Assembly: GCF_014529535.1 (NCBI RefSeq)
Contig: NC_050738.1
Span: forward strand, 12,788,062 to 12,852,061
Direction: 5' to 3'
DNA from: Bradysia coprophila
Lineage: Eukaryota > Arthropoda > Insecta > Diptera > Sciaridae
Length of the DNA stretch: 64,000 nucleotides
The notes under the pieces were generated by a model. The model had not been told where the DNA came from, made no database searches, and saw only the letters and a list, made by a program, of their open reading frames with translations. Below are positions 50,825 through 63,328 of the stretch, in pieces. Numbering within the stretch: the first letter of the stretch is position 1; each line of letters opens with the position of its first letter. A program made the translations under genes and the position numbers.

Positions 50825-53800
50825 TTATCCCGAGCTATGTAATGTTTTGTTTTCCCTATTTGTGTAATAAGCCACTTTCGAACCTAGGGAAAACAAAAAA
50901 ATGTAAAAGGTTTTTCACAATACAGGCGAGCAAATAGTCATTTTCTCACATCAGCTGAAACTCCGGGAGTCTTTGGTGTCAAAAACGTTGTGTTGACCTC
51001 GGGAAAAAGTTGAAAAATTTCCAACGTTTTTCGCCTCGGTGAATAAAAAGTATTTCATGTGTGCTAATGGCGGCAATTTATTCACTAAAGAAAGCTGAAA
51101 CAAAATATGCATTTTGTCCGCTGAACTGACGATTTTCAGAGTTAGAAAATATACAATTTTCTCAATGCATTTAAGTGAAAAAAAACCTTGGTTCTAAAAG
51201 ATCAGGTGAAGACACCTATGAATTGATCACGAAGGCAGTGGCATTCAAATCTTCTAGTGACGCATTTACAAACTAAAAAGTATTTTCTAAGAACTAAGTT
51301 TTTTTTTGGAACCTAGCAAAAATCCACTTTCTTAGCGAATTTTTTCGCAAAGGGAGTTTAATGTCATAAAATTAGATCTATCTGATTAGAAGATTCCCCA
51401 GTTCTGCATCATTTGAATCGTTAATTAGTCTAGATAAAGTGGTCGTGACACCAATTTTTCGTTATGGATTCCAATATGAATACAAAAGCTCATAAAAACC
51501 GATCTCAGCAGCTTTCATTCAGCTAACAATGTATGAAAAATACACCCATGAATATTTGCATGCGGTGCTTGTATTGTACAAACAGGTTTGAATCGGTTTT
51601 TATTAGTCACCAACTTGACTGGGGAAGTTTTAGATATTATGCAATGATTAGATAATATACCTTCATCAGATCTCACCGATTGGCTCGCTATGTCACCACC
51701 ACCATTGAACAAAACATTAATTTTCTTGGACAGTTCATTAGTTTACTTAATTTCGAACAAAAACTATTTCCGAAATTGTGTGGCAGTGAGAATAAAAGAC
51801 ATGTGTGAATAAGTAAAATGTTGATCTGAAATTAGCGTACCGTCAATAAAAATTAAATCGAAAAATGTGACAACTGACAACACCAGCCCAAGGCGAACAA
51901 AGTAGATTAATCGTATGTAATTGAACAAATCAAAACAATAATTAACAAGCTATTACGGAAAGCGTTTTTTTTACCTTATACACGTCAGAGCAATGTGAAC
52001 ACGTTTTCGCTGTCTAGTCAACGTTATATCTATCCGTTCTCATGAATATTGAATTATCCGAAAGGAAGAAGCAAAAAATTGCCACGTTTCTTCGTATCAA
52101 AATAAGATGCAAATTTTTAATTTAATTCAATTAAAAAAAGCTTCAATTGACCGTTATACAGACGCTGATAATTTCAATTTCTACTAATGATGTAATAACA
52201 AAAAACATTGCACTATCAATCCTATTAATTCTGTAAAGATAATTGAGAGGAAAAAACGTATAATAACTTATATGAATAATAATAAACAATTTTAGTGAGA
52301 AGTGAGTCGACAGTCTCAGTTTAATAATAATCTCGTTAGATACATTTTATGCATCGAGCGGTAACTATTTAACATGCAATTCCGATTTAAATTCAATTAA
52401 TTGACTTGTCAGTTATCATCATAAAATGGTAATTCAATCGTGTCTAACATTTTTCAACGATCTGTCAATAACAATAACACGCCTGCGGCCTAGGCAACAA
52501 TGATTTAGGCTCGCAATCACATTAATAGATAAATAGGGGATTAGATGAACAACTAATTTGATAATTCAACAGGCATTAATGTGCAGAATGTTGTCAATTT
52601 ATTGAAGAGATGAGGAAGGACTTATCAAAACCAGTTAACTACGATTTCATTTTTCTTATAATTCGCTAAATGGTTTAAATTTTCTCAAAATTTTTGCACC
52701 ACATTCGTATTGTCATTAGTTTTTATTATCCATAAATGACGTCTGCGCTTTTCGGGCCTACCATTTCATTCATTGATATGCGTTTTCTTGAGTCGAATGT
52801 GTGTTGTACGGTAGAACTTCTACCTTCTACCCACCCAATAAGAGGGTATATTTACAGGGTACATCACATATTCGGTTTAAAAAAAACGCATATTATCGAG
52901 TTATTAATGAATTAAGTCTGTTGGTAGCACTGAAAACAGTGGTCGTCATTTAAGGATGATCTCCTTCGACAAACACAACCAAAATAATGTTAAATTCGTA
53001 TTTTTACAATCTTGAGAAAAAATGGTGGAGGAAAACAAAATTGAACTTAACTAGTTTTGGAAAATCATTCTTCATATGTTCATATCTTCATGGAATATGA
53101 TGTCGTCTTCTCTTATACCTCTGCGTTACATGTTGTAAAGCACAACCAATAGACTCTTCGGTTTGCTCTATATCGTATGTGGCCAATAATGCCAGTGAAG
53201 TGTATTGACATATGTAACGTAATCGGTTGATTTGTCTAATATATGGAAACGACAGATGTTTGATTTCATTAAAATTATTGCATTTATTGGGTAGATCTCC
53301 TTCATACATTCTAATCGCATAATAGAATTGTTGAACTGAACTGAAATTCGTTATCTCTAAGTGACAATTTAAACGAATTTCCGCTAGCCTTCGAGAACAA
53401 TTTACGTTTTTTTTGTCGCTCGCAGAAGAACAATATAATGGTTTAGGTTAAGTTATCATCGCAAAATTAATCTTTGGTTATAAATGACCAGTTATAATCA
53501 AGAGCGAACCACATATCTCCTTAGATCAGTAAACGTACCAGGGTTACGGGGTCAAACTAAACTTTAGCCTTAAGTCTACGACCAATGCAGTGTTTTTGTT
53601 CTCGCCCTGCGCCTGCGTAAGGCTTGTTTCTGTATGTTGCATTTTAATCGAGATTTTAATTTCAAAAACGAAAAAATCCCAAACTAAGGAATTGTTTTAT
53701 ATCGTTCGGGACAACTTTAGACCTATATTTAAATACTTTCTTAATTCATTAAAATTCCTTTAACTTGAAGTGTACTGGAGAATCTCTATTCTTATATGCT

Positions 53801-54846
53801 ATACTTATACTAGCAATTAAAGTGGCTAATTTCAGTGAACATCTAATTTGCATTCACTCATTCACTGGTTAATTTATGAATGCTCCCCGTTAAGGATATG
53901 GATTATGGTATTGCGTCATACGTAATTTAACAGTTCATCACTGTCACATTATTTGCATCGACCGGCTAACAATCAACAAAGTAGTTTTATTCGGATAATG
54001 TTCAACACTCAATTCAATTCACAAGAAAATACGTACAATGAGTCTTCTGTACTGGTAAGATTGCACGTGAGCACAAAACTCTTACAGAACAATTCATTAT
54101 TATACTCACCCAATATATCAATGAAAACCGTTTCAAAACATTTGGCTTTTTCTCTAACAAAAACTGCAAAAAAACGCGATAAGACATTTCATGTCATTCA
54201 GTATTATATAGTTCAAACATTAGCCTTATCAAAATTATGGAACAAAAAAAAAATGCTCACCAGATGGTAATGTTTGAACAATCTGCTTTTACGTGTGTGT
54301 ATTAATAAGCCAAACAATGACTTCTATTGGAGGACATATGTACTAGATTTGCACTGAGATTTTTTTTATGTGAGGTTCGCTTGCCCTTATCGATATTACC
54401 ATTTTTTGTTGTGTTCAGCGGTTTTTATTTTCTCTGCTCAAATATTTGGACAAATGTGCCTCGTGATACATTTAGTAACGTGTTTTGTTGAGAGGAAATT
54501 GTTCAAATTCAAAACTGATAGATCAATTAGATCTTTCGTTTATAACTGATGTTTGTTGCGTATTTCCAGCCATTCGTTGAACTTCACTTCCGGTTCGATG
54601 TTAAACTTATAATCTTCATTACTTTAAGATATATTTAGAGAGGTGAATAGTTAGTGCCTTAGACATAGCCAAGACATTCTTTAAATCGATGTTTCACCAT
54701 GATCTGCATTTATAATCTCGTCTTTGCACTCGTACATAATAACGCGAGACAACATATTTTCCTCTACTATTCACTTCTACTCAAAACTAAGCAGCCCAAA
54801 AGTATACCTGGTGAATAAGACTGTCTTACTTCCTTTTTAAAGTTAT

Positions 54847-54901
54847 CAATTTATTACTTAGATATTCCCAAATCTTTTACTTCGTTGGTTTTAACATTAT
54901 T
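54847..54901 (+). repeat. Dispersed TATA-containing repeat, partial copy 10
   Basis: AATTTATTACTTAGATATTC and CAAATCTTTTACTTCGTTGG, then TTTTAACATT. The TATA core and closing motif are missing. Confidence 0.5.
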
Positions 54902-55544
54902 TGAAATTTAATGATTTTGTAATAATAAATTTTGTGGAAACGGTTTTGTAAAGATCTGCTGATCCTGTTTATTCTGGTCCTGTTGATAACCGATATAATA
55001 CAATCGATTTGCACTGAAAGGCTGCGACGACGAATTATTGATAATTCAAAGTCGAATTTAAAATTAATAATTTCAAAGTAATCTAATTAAGTTAGTAGGT
55101 TAGAGGTTAGTAGGCGATCTAAGAGTAAACATCAAAAAAATTTTGCTCTGAAAATTTTTCAGAAAAATTGTGAAAAATAAAGTATTTTGTTCGAAAACAA
55201 ATGCCTGAGGGTGAATAAAAAGCCAACGAAGAACGTAGCGGTGCATATGAATGAAAATTTTCGCAGAAAAGATCGTACAAAATTGGTGAAAAACAGAGAT
55301 GCAAAAGCGCCTCTCCCACCCTGCTCGTGAAATAAGGAGTCCAAAGAAAACCCTAAGAAACTGAAGAATGCCACTGCCCACAATGTAATTGAGCCCTTGA
55401 AAATGAAAATGTAAGAAATCCTTGAGAAACATTTGTAAGTATAGACTGGCCTGAAATTGATGTACGTTGGACAAATGTGAGTACAAATATGTTTTGAGTA
55501 TATTAGACACGGAATGGGGCTGTAAAGGGGCCGCAGAGTATGAA

Positions 55545-55960
55545 CGTTACGTAAAAGGGTGAATCTAATTTTGTCTCGCGAAATAAGTGTAACTGGTACG
55601 TGAAAGGGCGAATCAGGTTTGACTTCGAACCTTATGAGAGCGTGAATCTGCTCCTGTCTCGCGAAATGAGTGTAACTGGTACGTGAAAGGGCGAATCTGG
55701 TTTGACGTCGATCTTTACGTAAAGTAGTGAATCAGCTTTTGTCTCGCGGGATGAATGAGTGTGACTGGTACGTGAAAGGGCAAATCTAACTTTGCTTCGT
55801 TGTTGCCTCTATGCTTCTGAATTATTCCATGACCCGGATCAGTTGAACAGAGGGCTTTGAGTGAACGTGGTCTGACGGTGTGAATCTTCGCTTGACTCGC
55901 CAATAAGTGCGAATGTTGCGTAAAAGGGCGTAAGTATGTCTGACTTTAATGTTATCTCTC
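55545..55960. repeat. Minisatellite, ~85 bp unit
   Basis: GTCTCGCG occurs at 55573, 55656 and 55741, and ACTGGTACGTGAAAGGG follows each at a fixed distance. Partial units extend to both sides (GCGTAAAAGGGCG near 55919). Period is 83-89 bp, about 4-5 units. Confidence 0.8.
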
Positions 55961-56126
55961 TTCTTTCACGCCCTAATGGTTTATTGGAGGAAGCTTTTTT
56001 GAAGAATACGAAAGTCAAAAGAATGATTACCACCAACACATGAAAATTGTCCTATGATGAAATACCGACGAGTCTGAATGTACAGGTAGTAAAGGTGTAA
56101 TGCATTGGTATATATGTCGCAGCACC

Positions 56127-57337
56127 TAGAGGTGTGCGCCGAGCGAAAATTCTCGGCGGCGGCTAGTCGAGTGTAGTGGTTCCGGCGGCGGCCAGCCATA
56201 ACAGGTTTTTATCGGCGGCTCGGCTCAGCCGCAGCGCGCCGATCCATTTAATAGGGAATTTAAATTGTCTTTTTTTAGTGATTAGTGACTACGAGTGAAT
56301 TAAGTAATTTTGCATTTTCTGTTTTCTTGTCGAACCTGAATATCCTCCCATCAGTTACTTATAAAGACTCATATTCTCATTCGCAAAAACGCATTGGGAG
56401 TGATTTTCCTGAAAGTCCGTGTGCCGAAATCGAAAGTATTTTAATCGCGGTTATATTGATTGACAGATCTTGTTTCCTAGAAGCACTTTTCTTACAAAAA
56501 TTTCACCAGTTACACGCAAGGCTGTATACTTTGTTGAGGTCACGCAGATGCAGATACGCGGGTTACACACCACATTTCATACAAAGAATTTACGACGTCA
56601 TACAAATTCAATTTTGGTGAATTTGTTTGTGTGGAAAAAATGTGGTCCAGCGTATCTAATAAAATGGCGATCTGTGTGACCTCCCCAAAGTATACAGCCT
56701 TGGTTACACGAGCGTACAGTGTCGTTTGGGGTGTCATTAGAATGGTAATCACATGTACTATTGAGCCGAATTGGGTTTAAAATTCATCGTCACTGAAATA
56801 TGTGCAGTTGAAGTTTTCAATCGAAAAAGACTGAGAACTTACACTGTTCTTACAGGGTTTGGTTTCCAGGGTCGAAGTCCTTTCTTGGTACAACTACAAA
56901 ATTCCACTAGAAAATTGCGTCCGATTTCGGTAGCCAGGTAGCCTGTTTTTCAAAAGAATCCCTCTGCCTTCCGTAGTCAAAAATTGTTTTTAGGAAGACC
57001 ATCGCGCAGTAGCTCTACAAGTGAGAGCCCTTTCAGAACGAAACATAATCTATGAATTTCATAGTATGAGACCTCCGATAGGTATACGTAAAAAACAGTC
57101 TCTTATTAAGAAAATCAGAAATGTCTTGAGAGTGATAGCTTTTTAAATAATTAAAATCTGTTAATAGATTGTGCAGCTGATAATTCTAACATTTAATGAA
57201 ATTTAAAAAATTTTCAAGCCGACGAAAAACATCGGCGGCGGTCGGCGGCTGGCTGAAGTTTTTGAATCAGCGGCGGCGTCTTCATTTACTCGGCTCAGCC
57301 GCGCCGCCGGCTGAAAACTCGGCGGCGCACACCTCTA
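56127..57337. mobile_element. 1.2 kb hAT-like non-autonomous element
   Basis: Begins TAGAGGTGTGCGCC, ends with its complement, and is flanked by the 8 bp duplication GCAGCACC (56119-56126 and 57338-57345). Both subterminal regions are packed with CGGCGG and GGCTCAGCCG words, giving GC-rich tips in an AT-rich genome. TIR style, duplication length and subterminal repeats fit the hAT superfamily. No transposase is encoded. The interior contains an inverted relative of the 551 bp MITE, ending at 56963. Confidence 0.75.
56690..56963 (-). mobile_element. Eroded inverted copy of the 70-bp-TIR MITE, nested in the hAT-like element
   Basis: The terminus GTTTTTCAAAAGAATCCCTC ends at 56963, preceded by CCACTAGAAAATTGCGTCCG. 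Internal sequence at about 56730-56790, read on the minus strand, matches the interior of the 36962 element (GATGAATTTTAAACCCAA, then TAATGACACCCC). The opposite terminus is not recognisable. Confidence 0.6.
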
Positions 57338-58027
57338 GCAGCACCTACAGGTAAATGGTCAGATAACTGAACGTACAGGTAAATAATTGTGACGAGTACC
57401 CAGGTAATTGGACGATGAAATTGATAATTACAACAAAATTTGTAGCTAGTCCGATCACTTTGTCGAGCGACGGTGATTGTTGTTAGGTTAAGTTACAACA
57501 TACCTCGAGTGGCGATCCAGCGCTGTTCACTGTAAACGTGATTTGTTAAAATACAATGCACGCTTACTATGAACCGGAGAGTAAAAAGGGGGATCCAAGT
57601 GGATAACTCCCACTGTCAGTGGTTCAACGTTCAAACTCTACTGGGTATGTGCACAGGCACCAGCTCTTGATATGTCACGGTCACGGTCACGGTCAAAGTA
57701 ATCTAATTAAGTTCTACTAAGAAAATTTGTTATTTACTAAGCTTTTGTAAGCTTTTCCACATTTTTCAAACCAAGTTTTATTCTTTTTTTTCTCTGTTTT
57801 TTAATCTAATGACTATGTTTGCGGTTGATGCTTTTTTACTCTTTATGGGAAAGAGTCACACTCGCATTGCAAGATAATAAATTTATAAAACAGAGTATAA
57901 TACTTGCCTTTGTTCAAAGAAAAACAACATTTTGCGTATCGTGATACATAGAAAACCGGCGATTTGGTATCTTGAAGGGGTGTGTCGCAACTATAACGTA
58001 AAAAATGTATATGTAATCGAATAGCGC

Positions 58028-58176
58028 TGCTGATAACATGCACATTATTGTCTTAAAGAAAATTCACTTATCCGAACTTATGATAAATTACGTAAAAAAA
58101 CAAATAGAAAAGAACTGTTGATAAGCTACTCACATTATTATCTTAAGGATAATTTACACATCCAAACGAGAGATAC
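58028..58176. repeat. Direct duplication, ~58 bp unit
   Basis: TGATAA..CACATTATTGTCTTAA..AATTCACTTATCC at 58028-58085 recurs as TGATAA..CACATTATTATCTTAA..AATTTACACATCC at 58119-58176, about 91 bp apart. Confidence 0.5.
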
Positions 58177-59629
58177 AAATATTACAGTATTGAAAAATAG
58201 TACTTTATGTACAGTTGTGTGATCAATGTAGTGTGTAAATTGATTTGCTTATATATATTTACGTGCAACGCACTAGTGCGTAAAAGTGACGTTTGTAAAA
58301 ATGAGGATACCATTACTGTACATAAAATCCTGTTCCTAACTAGTGCCTAAATTGGAAATTTGTGTTGTAATACCAACCTCGGCTTCGCTCGCACATCTAT
58401 TTCCATTTAGACAGATGTCATGAAATTCCTATTTTCTAACGCATGCTAACATGCTTTTCGATTGACCTCCGTCTCGTGCTGGAAACCTCTCGTTCGCTAT
58501 CACTAACGATCTCGCACTATTTGTATACACTTAACGAATCAAGTCACAGAATTCGGTGGATTAATTCGATAGCATTGTATAGCGCGTGTGTGTGCGTTTT
58601 CCGAAAAAATGCATTCATTTTTAAAAAAAATGTTAAATTTGCTTAAAACGTTTTTTCCCCTTTGCCGGTTTCATATTTTTCGGGCTGTCTGAGGAATGTG
58701 AGATCAAAGTAATTTTTTCATACTTTCGCAATGCAACAAAAAAATATTTTATTTCCAAAATCAATGATATCAAAACTATAACAAAACGCAATTTTGACGA
58801 CTTTAAGTAGTGCAGCAAAAAACAAAATAAAATTTTTCTGATTACCATTGGACCATCAAGAAAAATCCCTAATGTGTGTAATCAATACGTGCTATACGGT
58901 GAGGAAAAAAGAGCTCACAATTTTTTTTTATTTCCCAATGTACACAAAAATGATACATAAAATATATAAATCAATGCATCGATTTTTTGGTGATCAAATG
59001 CCGACTGACTGCATTACAAAATATTTCTATATCTTCTTCAAGTAAACGTACGTTTTTTGTGCTCTGATCGTTTTTCGTCATTTAGTCCGGTACAAAGTAC
59101 TGGGAGCTATAAGGTTTTATATGTTATTTGCGATTTGTAGCTGGAAGTAAGGGCAAAGGGTTCAATGACGATTTTTTTTTTTATAAAAATGAGTTTACTG
59201 ATATGAAGTCTATGAAGTCGTGACTTTCGGCAGTCCTCAGCAGAATGATTGATGTATACTGGCCTGCCCAGCGTGTAACTAGAGTAAGTTTTATATTTCA
59301 AATGTTATTTAAGAGAGATTAGTAAAGAGTACTTCATGCGTCAGTTTTTATAGTTACCGTACTAGCTTCACGTATTTCACTCGGTCCACTTATCGTACTC
59401 AATTCACATATCAGTAGAACAGGTTCGTACGGGGCTAATGTCACAGCGATGTGCTACATTCTCAACTGATCTTTTTTAAACTTGTAGTTGTATCAAGGAA
59501 TTCAATCAGACTAGCGCTTACGAAAGTGTAACGAGAACATTTTCGGATGAGCCATATGCATCAAGTTTTACATCCATGAGAATCAAAAATCGTCCAGTCG
59601 CTACATTTTAAATCCGTTTAAATATCATA

Positions 59630-59859
59630 CAGTAGAAGGCAGTCAATTTTCAGCATAAATTAGCTTCAGCTGTTTTTCAGCTGATCCATACAAACAATCA
59701 GCACCGTTTATACGTCTTTATACGGTTTTACCACTATCATGCGCGTGCGTGTAGCAGCTTCAACCGTATAAACAAGTATAAACCGTTTTGATTGTATGTG
59801 TGGATCAGCTGAAAAACAGCTGAAGCAAATTTATGCTGAAAATTGACTGCCTTTGACTG
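59630..59859. mobile_element. 230 bp palindromic MITE with TA duplication
   Basis: Left end CAGTAGAAGGCAGTCAATTT, right end complementary (CAGTCAAAGGCAGTCAATTT on the other strand). TA lies at 59628-59629 and 59860-59861. The arms continue through TTCAGCTGTTTTTCAGCTGA and GTTTATAC, so almost the whole element is one inverted repeat. TA duplication suggests a Tc1/mariner-type mobiliser. Confidence 0.8.
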
Positions 59860-60787
59860 TAGTATAAAAACCAAAAAAACTAAAATTGTTAAGAATCATG
59901 TGTCCTAATAGAACACATCACTAGCACTTCTTCTATGTCTGTTACTTGTCGGAAAATATGATTTGTTGTGTAGAAGATATCAATTTTAATTTATGTGCAT
60001 TTAACTGCAAAATGTGAAGCAGCACACAATACAACTCCCAGTCATTCATGTGTACGGCGAACATGTGTACCATAATTCCTAAATTAATTTGTTCGAAAAG
60101 TACGAATTGGCATATAACTCGAGCTGTCGCTCAACACAGCAGCATTTTTTTTTTGCACGATTGAAAATCAAAAGATCACTAACAGAGACATATTGTGAAT
60201 TGAATTGGCGCCTTCATTGAATACATTTCACGACTTATTATCTAATGGTCTATCTAGAAGACAAGAAACAAAAAAAAAACCAAAACAAAAATAATTTTCA
60301 ACACGGGTTTCAACTAATTTTTCCGATATATTGCAATAGACAAAGCTACAATCAAAATAGTGTATAGAAACAGAGCGCGCACACAAGAGAGACCACATTA
60401 AAATTCGTTCACATTTAAAGCTGTCGCGACGACTTAAACATTCTTTGGCACTTGATAGTAAATTGTTTTTATTACAATTTAATATACCAATTGGCATGTT
60501 ATACAGCAGCTGGCCACCTGATTCTTATTTTATTTTTCATTTGCTTAAATTTAATTATTTTAGACAACGAAATGTGTCTTGATTTTCGGTAGAAGAAATA
60601 AGGTAAATTGGAAACATATAACATTTCACTATATGAGTGTAGTAGAATCAATTTCAAGTAGGAGTGCTACGTATAAGTATCCTTTGCATGTTGAGTTCTG
60701 GCGTTTGACGTCGGCCTGACAATGAAATTTACCAGAATTTTATGTAAGAAAATTGTCGCTAAAGGCACATGACCAATTAAATTTTCC

Positions 60788-60874
60788 AATCTATTACTTC
60801 TTTAGATGTGTGGAATGAAATTTTTTTCACAAAATCTTCGACTTCATTGGTTGTAATAACTGATTTCTATAAAT
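60788..60874 (+). repeat. Dispersed TATA-containing repeat, copy 11
   Basis: AATCTATTACTTCTTTAG, AAAATCTTCGACTTCATTGG, TTGTAATAACTGATTTC and TATAAATTAG. Confidence 0.55.
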
Positions 60875-61446
60875 TAGAGTTTAAAGTCCTTGTATCGGTT
60901 GAAGGAGTTAGTTACTTGGTTGCATTACAAGTAATGGAAGGCTGAAATGGTGGTTTTCGTTGTCATACAACGAATAAATAATTGAATTTCTCTCAGGCTC
61001 TAACGTTTCATATTTCATGTCATCTATGAAAAGCAGATGCATCTTGAAGTGAATTTTCCTTTAATAAAGAAATATCGGTGTACTGTACATGAATCGATAA
61101 CTATATCGATATTCGCAGTACGCAAATTAACAACTATCGAAATATTTTGCGCAAATATACCACACACATCGTTTGAATTAAGCGTAAATAAGAAGCGAAT
61201 ATTACCGAAAGTTGTTTTTAATGGAATGATAACATGGGTGACTAATGAAATGGTGATCGTACAAATTCTCTAATAGTTGAACAACCAAGCGTGTTATACG
61301 ATATGATCATTAAGGCAAGATAAGATAAGTGGGTAGGAGTCTAGAGAATATTATATCTTCATCTGCCGTTAGGTCTGTTGACCTGCAACATATTATTATC
61401 ATCGGTGCTCCTACTTATTTCTCATAGAATTTGTCTGTTTGATAGA

Positions 61447-61516
61447 GAAAATCTTAGCCTTATCCACAGTTCTTCGCTTAGTTATGTCGCGTCGTCATTA
61501 CCGTCGGTAACAGGAG
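61447..61516 (+). repeat. Dispersed TATA-containing repeat, diverged copy 12
   Basis: AAAATCTTAGCCTTATCC, TTATGTCGCGTCGTCATTAC, CGTCGGTAACAGGAGA. Only the first and last motifs are recognisable. Confidence 0.35.
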
Positions 61517-62721
61517 ATAAACGGGTTAATATTCGATTCCAATTCAGAAAATTTTTTATTTATTGCTACGAGAGAACCAAAAGGAAAATTAATTATTCAG
61601 TTTAAAACGTCTTACTAAATAACATTTCCTATTTTCGGGTAATAAACAACATGTCTGTCTAAATATAGAAAAGGCATTCAGCAAAAAAAAAACAAACCAT
61701 CTGTTTCCACTTGGAAACGCAATAGTTTTTCATGAGAGTAATATACGTCATAATTTTAATCCGAATGACGTCTTCCCACATTAAATTCCATTTGCTAAAG
61801 GAAAAAAACCGTGGCAAGTAATGACTTCAAAAAATTGTTGGAAAAAAAGAATTAAAAAGAAAAATTAAAAATAACCCATCACGCGCGCAATAACTCTTCA
61901 GACGTTATTTTGTATCTATATAACACAAAAATAACAAAACAAACGAATTCAATTCACCGAACAGCAAAATTTTAAATTAGATAATGTATTAACATCTGCT
62001 CTATCTAATTTCAATTGCAAACAAATTCTCATATTTAATTAACAAATTTTTAAACACCACCTGACTTGACGTCGTCGTTCTGAACATCATCTGAAAGCAC
62101 ACACACAGTAATAAAGCAAATAATATTATATGAATGTACGCTGCGCATATAAAAGAGTTAAGATGAATATGTAGAATATTAGAACAATAAACGCCATGAA
62201 ATAATAATTCGTTGAAAAAATAAAAGAAAGAAAAAACAAAGAAATTAGCACGAGAAGTGAGACACGAAACCCACGAATGGACGGTGGCACAGTCGGGATA
62301 CTCGGAATTAAATTTGAATGAAAACATTGCGATTTGGTTTAACTTATCGATGTTGAAATTTAACGTATTTTGTTTAAGAACTTCTATGTAAAAACTGATT
62401 ACCAGGCACAAACCAAGTTTCTGTTCCGCATCGACAGAATGGGCAAAAATAAGCGATGAACCCTAAGTTAAGGTGGTTGCATACAGCAAAAACTGGTGAG
62501 AATTACTTAGATCAAATAAAGTCGCAGACCCGAAGTCTTCGGGACGAAGATAAACTGGTGACGTGACTGCTTGCCCTCTAGAGCCGACGACAAATATTGC
62601 TTTTCGAATGAAAAGCTCGATGTTCGAACTCTTTAATCTACAATCGAGTAGACTGGCTGAGGAAACAAGAAAATTAGAAACAGATGAAGGAACATATAAA
62701 AATCAATGCGAATAAAATTTA

Positions 62722-63200
62722 TTAGGGTGGATCGGTCTACCCCTGACTAATTATTACTTTTTGAATCCGACTGCTTTCCAGAACAGCTGTTCGACTGTGG
62801 ATGAATCACTGAGTGACATATTTTTGTTCCCACACGTAAGCAATGATATTCCGATTGCCCACACAGGGAAATCGGATGAAAGATTCAGCGTTGCATTGAT
62901 AGCAGTCGGAGATTACATTTTTGGAATTAGTGTGCCCGAAATAGTCTTCCCCATTATACAAATAATTCTCAACCGAGAAACGGTTGTTAAAATATTTTTT
63001 TTGCACAACTACTCTCCTCAAGTTGTACGAGAAAGACCCTATTGTTCGAAAAGCTTAGTTGACACCATCCCAAAAATGCGTTGAAACACCTGTGCTTTAT
63101 ACTCGAAAGTAGTCGGATTCTAAAAAGTAATGATGCAGTTAGGTTAGTCTCAGCAAGGTATGAATGGGTGTGGATTTTCAAGTTGGTCGATCCACCCTAA
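62722..63200. mobile_element. 479 bp TIR element
   Basis: Ends TTAGGGTGGATCG and CGATCCACCCTAA. Further in, ATTACTTTTTGAATCCGACT on the left matches AGTCGGATTCTAAAAAGTAA on the right. No clean target duplication. An open frame of 107 codons inside it crosses the inverted arms and is considered incidental. Confidence 0.65.
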
Positions 63201-63328
63201 ATATTTATGGTCTAATAACTATAAAACCTATCTCTGATTAAGTTATTTGAGATAGAGTCGAACAGACAGTTAACTGCTAGAGTTAAACGGATTTCGAATA
63301 TTCGGTAAATTATTCGTAAAATAGTTAT

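Larger units (their letters stand above)
55073..57713. mobile_element. 2.6 kb unit bounded by 21 bp direct repeats
   Basis: TCAAAGTAATCTAATTAAGT plus one more T is present at 55073-55093 and again at 57693-57713. Just before the second copy lie about three and a half CACGGT units (57675-57692). A long target duplication next to a short tandem-repeat tail is the usual mark of a non-LTR retroposon insertion, so the interval may be a retroposed unit, later hit by the hAT-like element. No reverse transcriptase frame is present. Ectopic duplication is the main alternative. Confidence 0.45.

Noticed and set aside
53088..53309. 73-codon minus-strand open frame
   Set aside because: Slightly protein-like composition, but isolated, with no recognisable family and no exon partners.
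55100..55510. 136-codon minus-strand frame rich in Phe and Leu
   Set aside because: Lies inside the 2.6 kb repeat-bounded unit; composition reflects AAA/GAA-rich plus strand, and no domain was recognised.
62761..63084. 107-codon plus-strand frame
   Set aside because: Falls within the inverted-repeat element 62722-63200 and is mirrored by similar frames on the other strand; not considered a gene.
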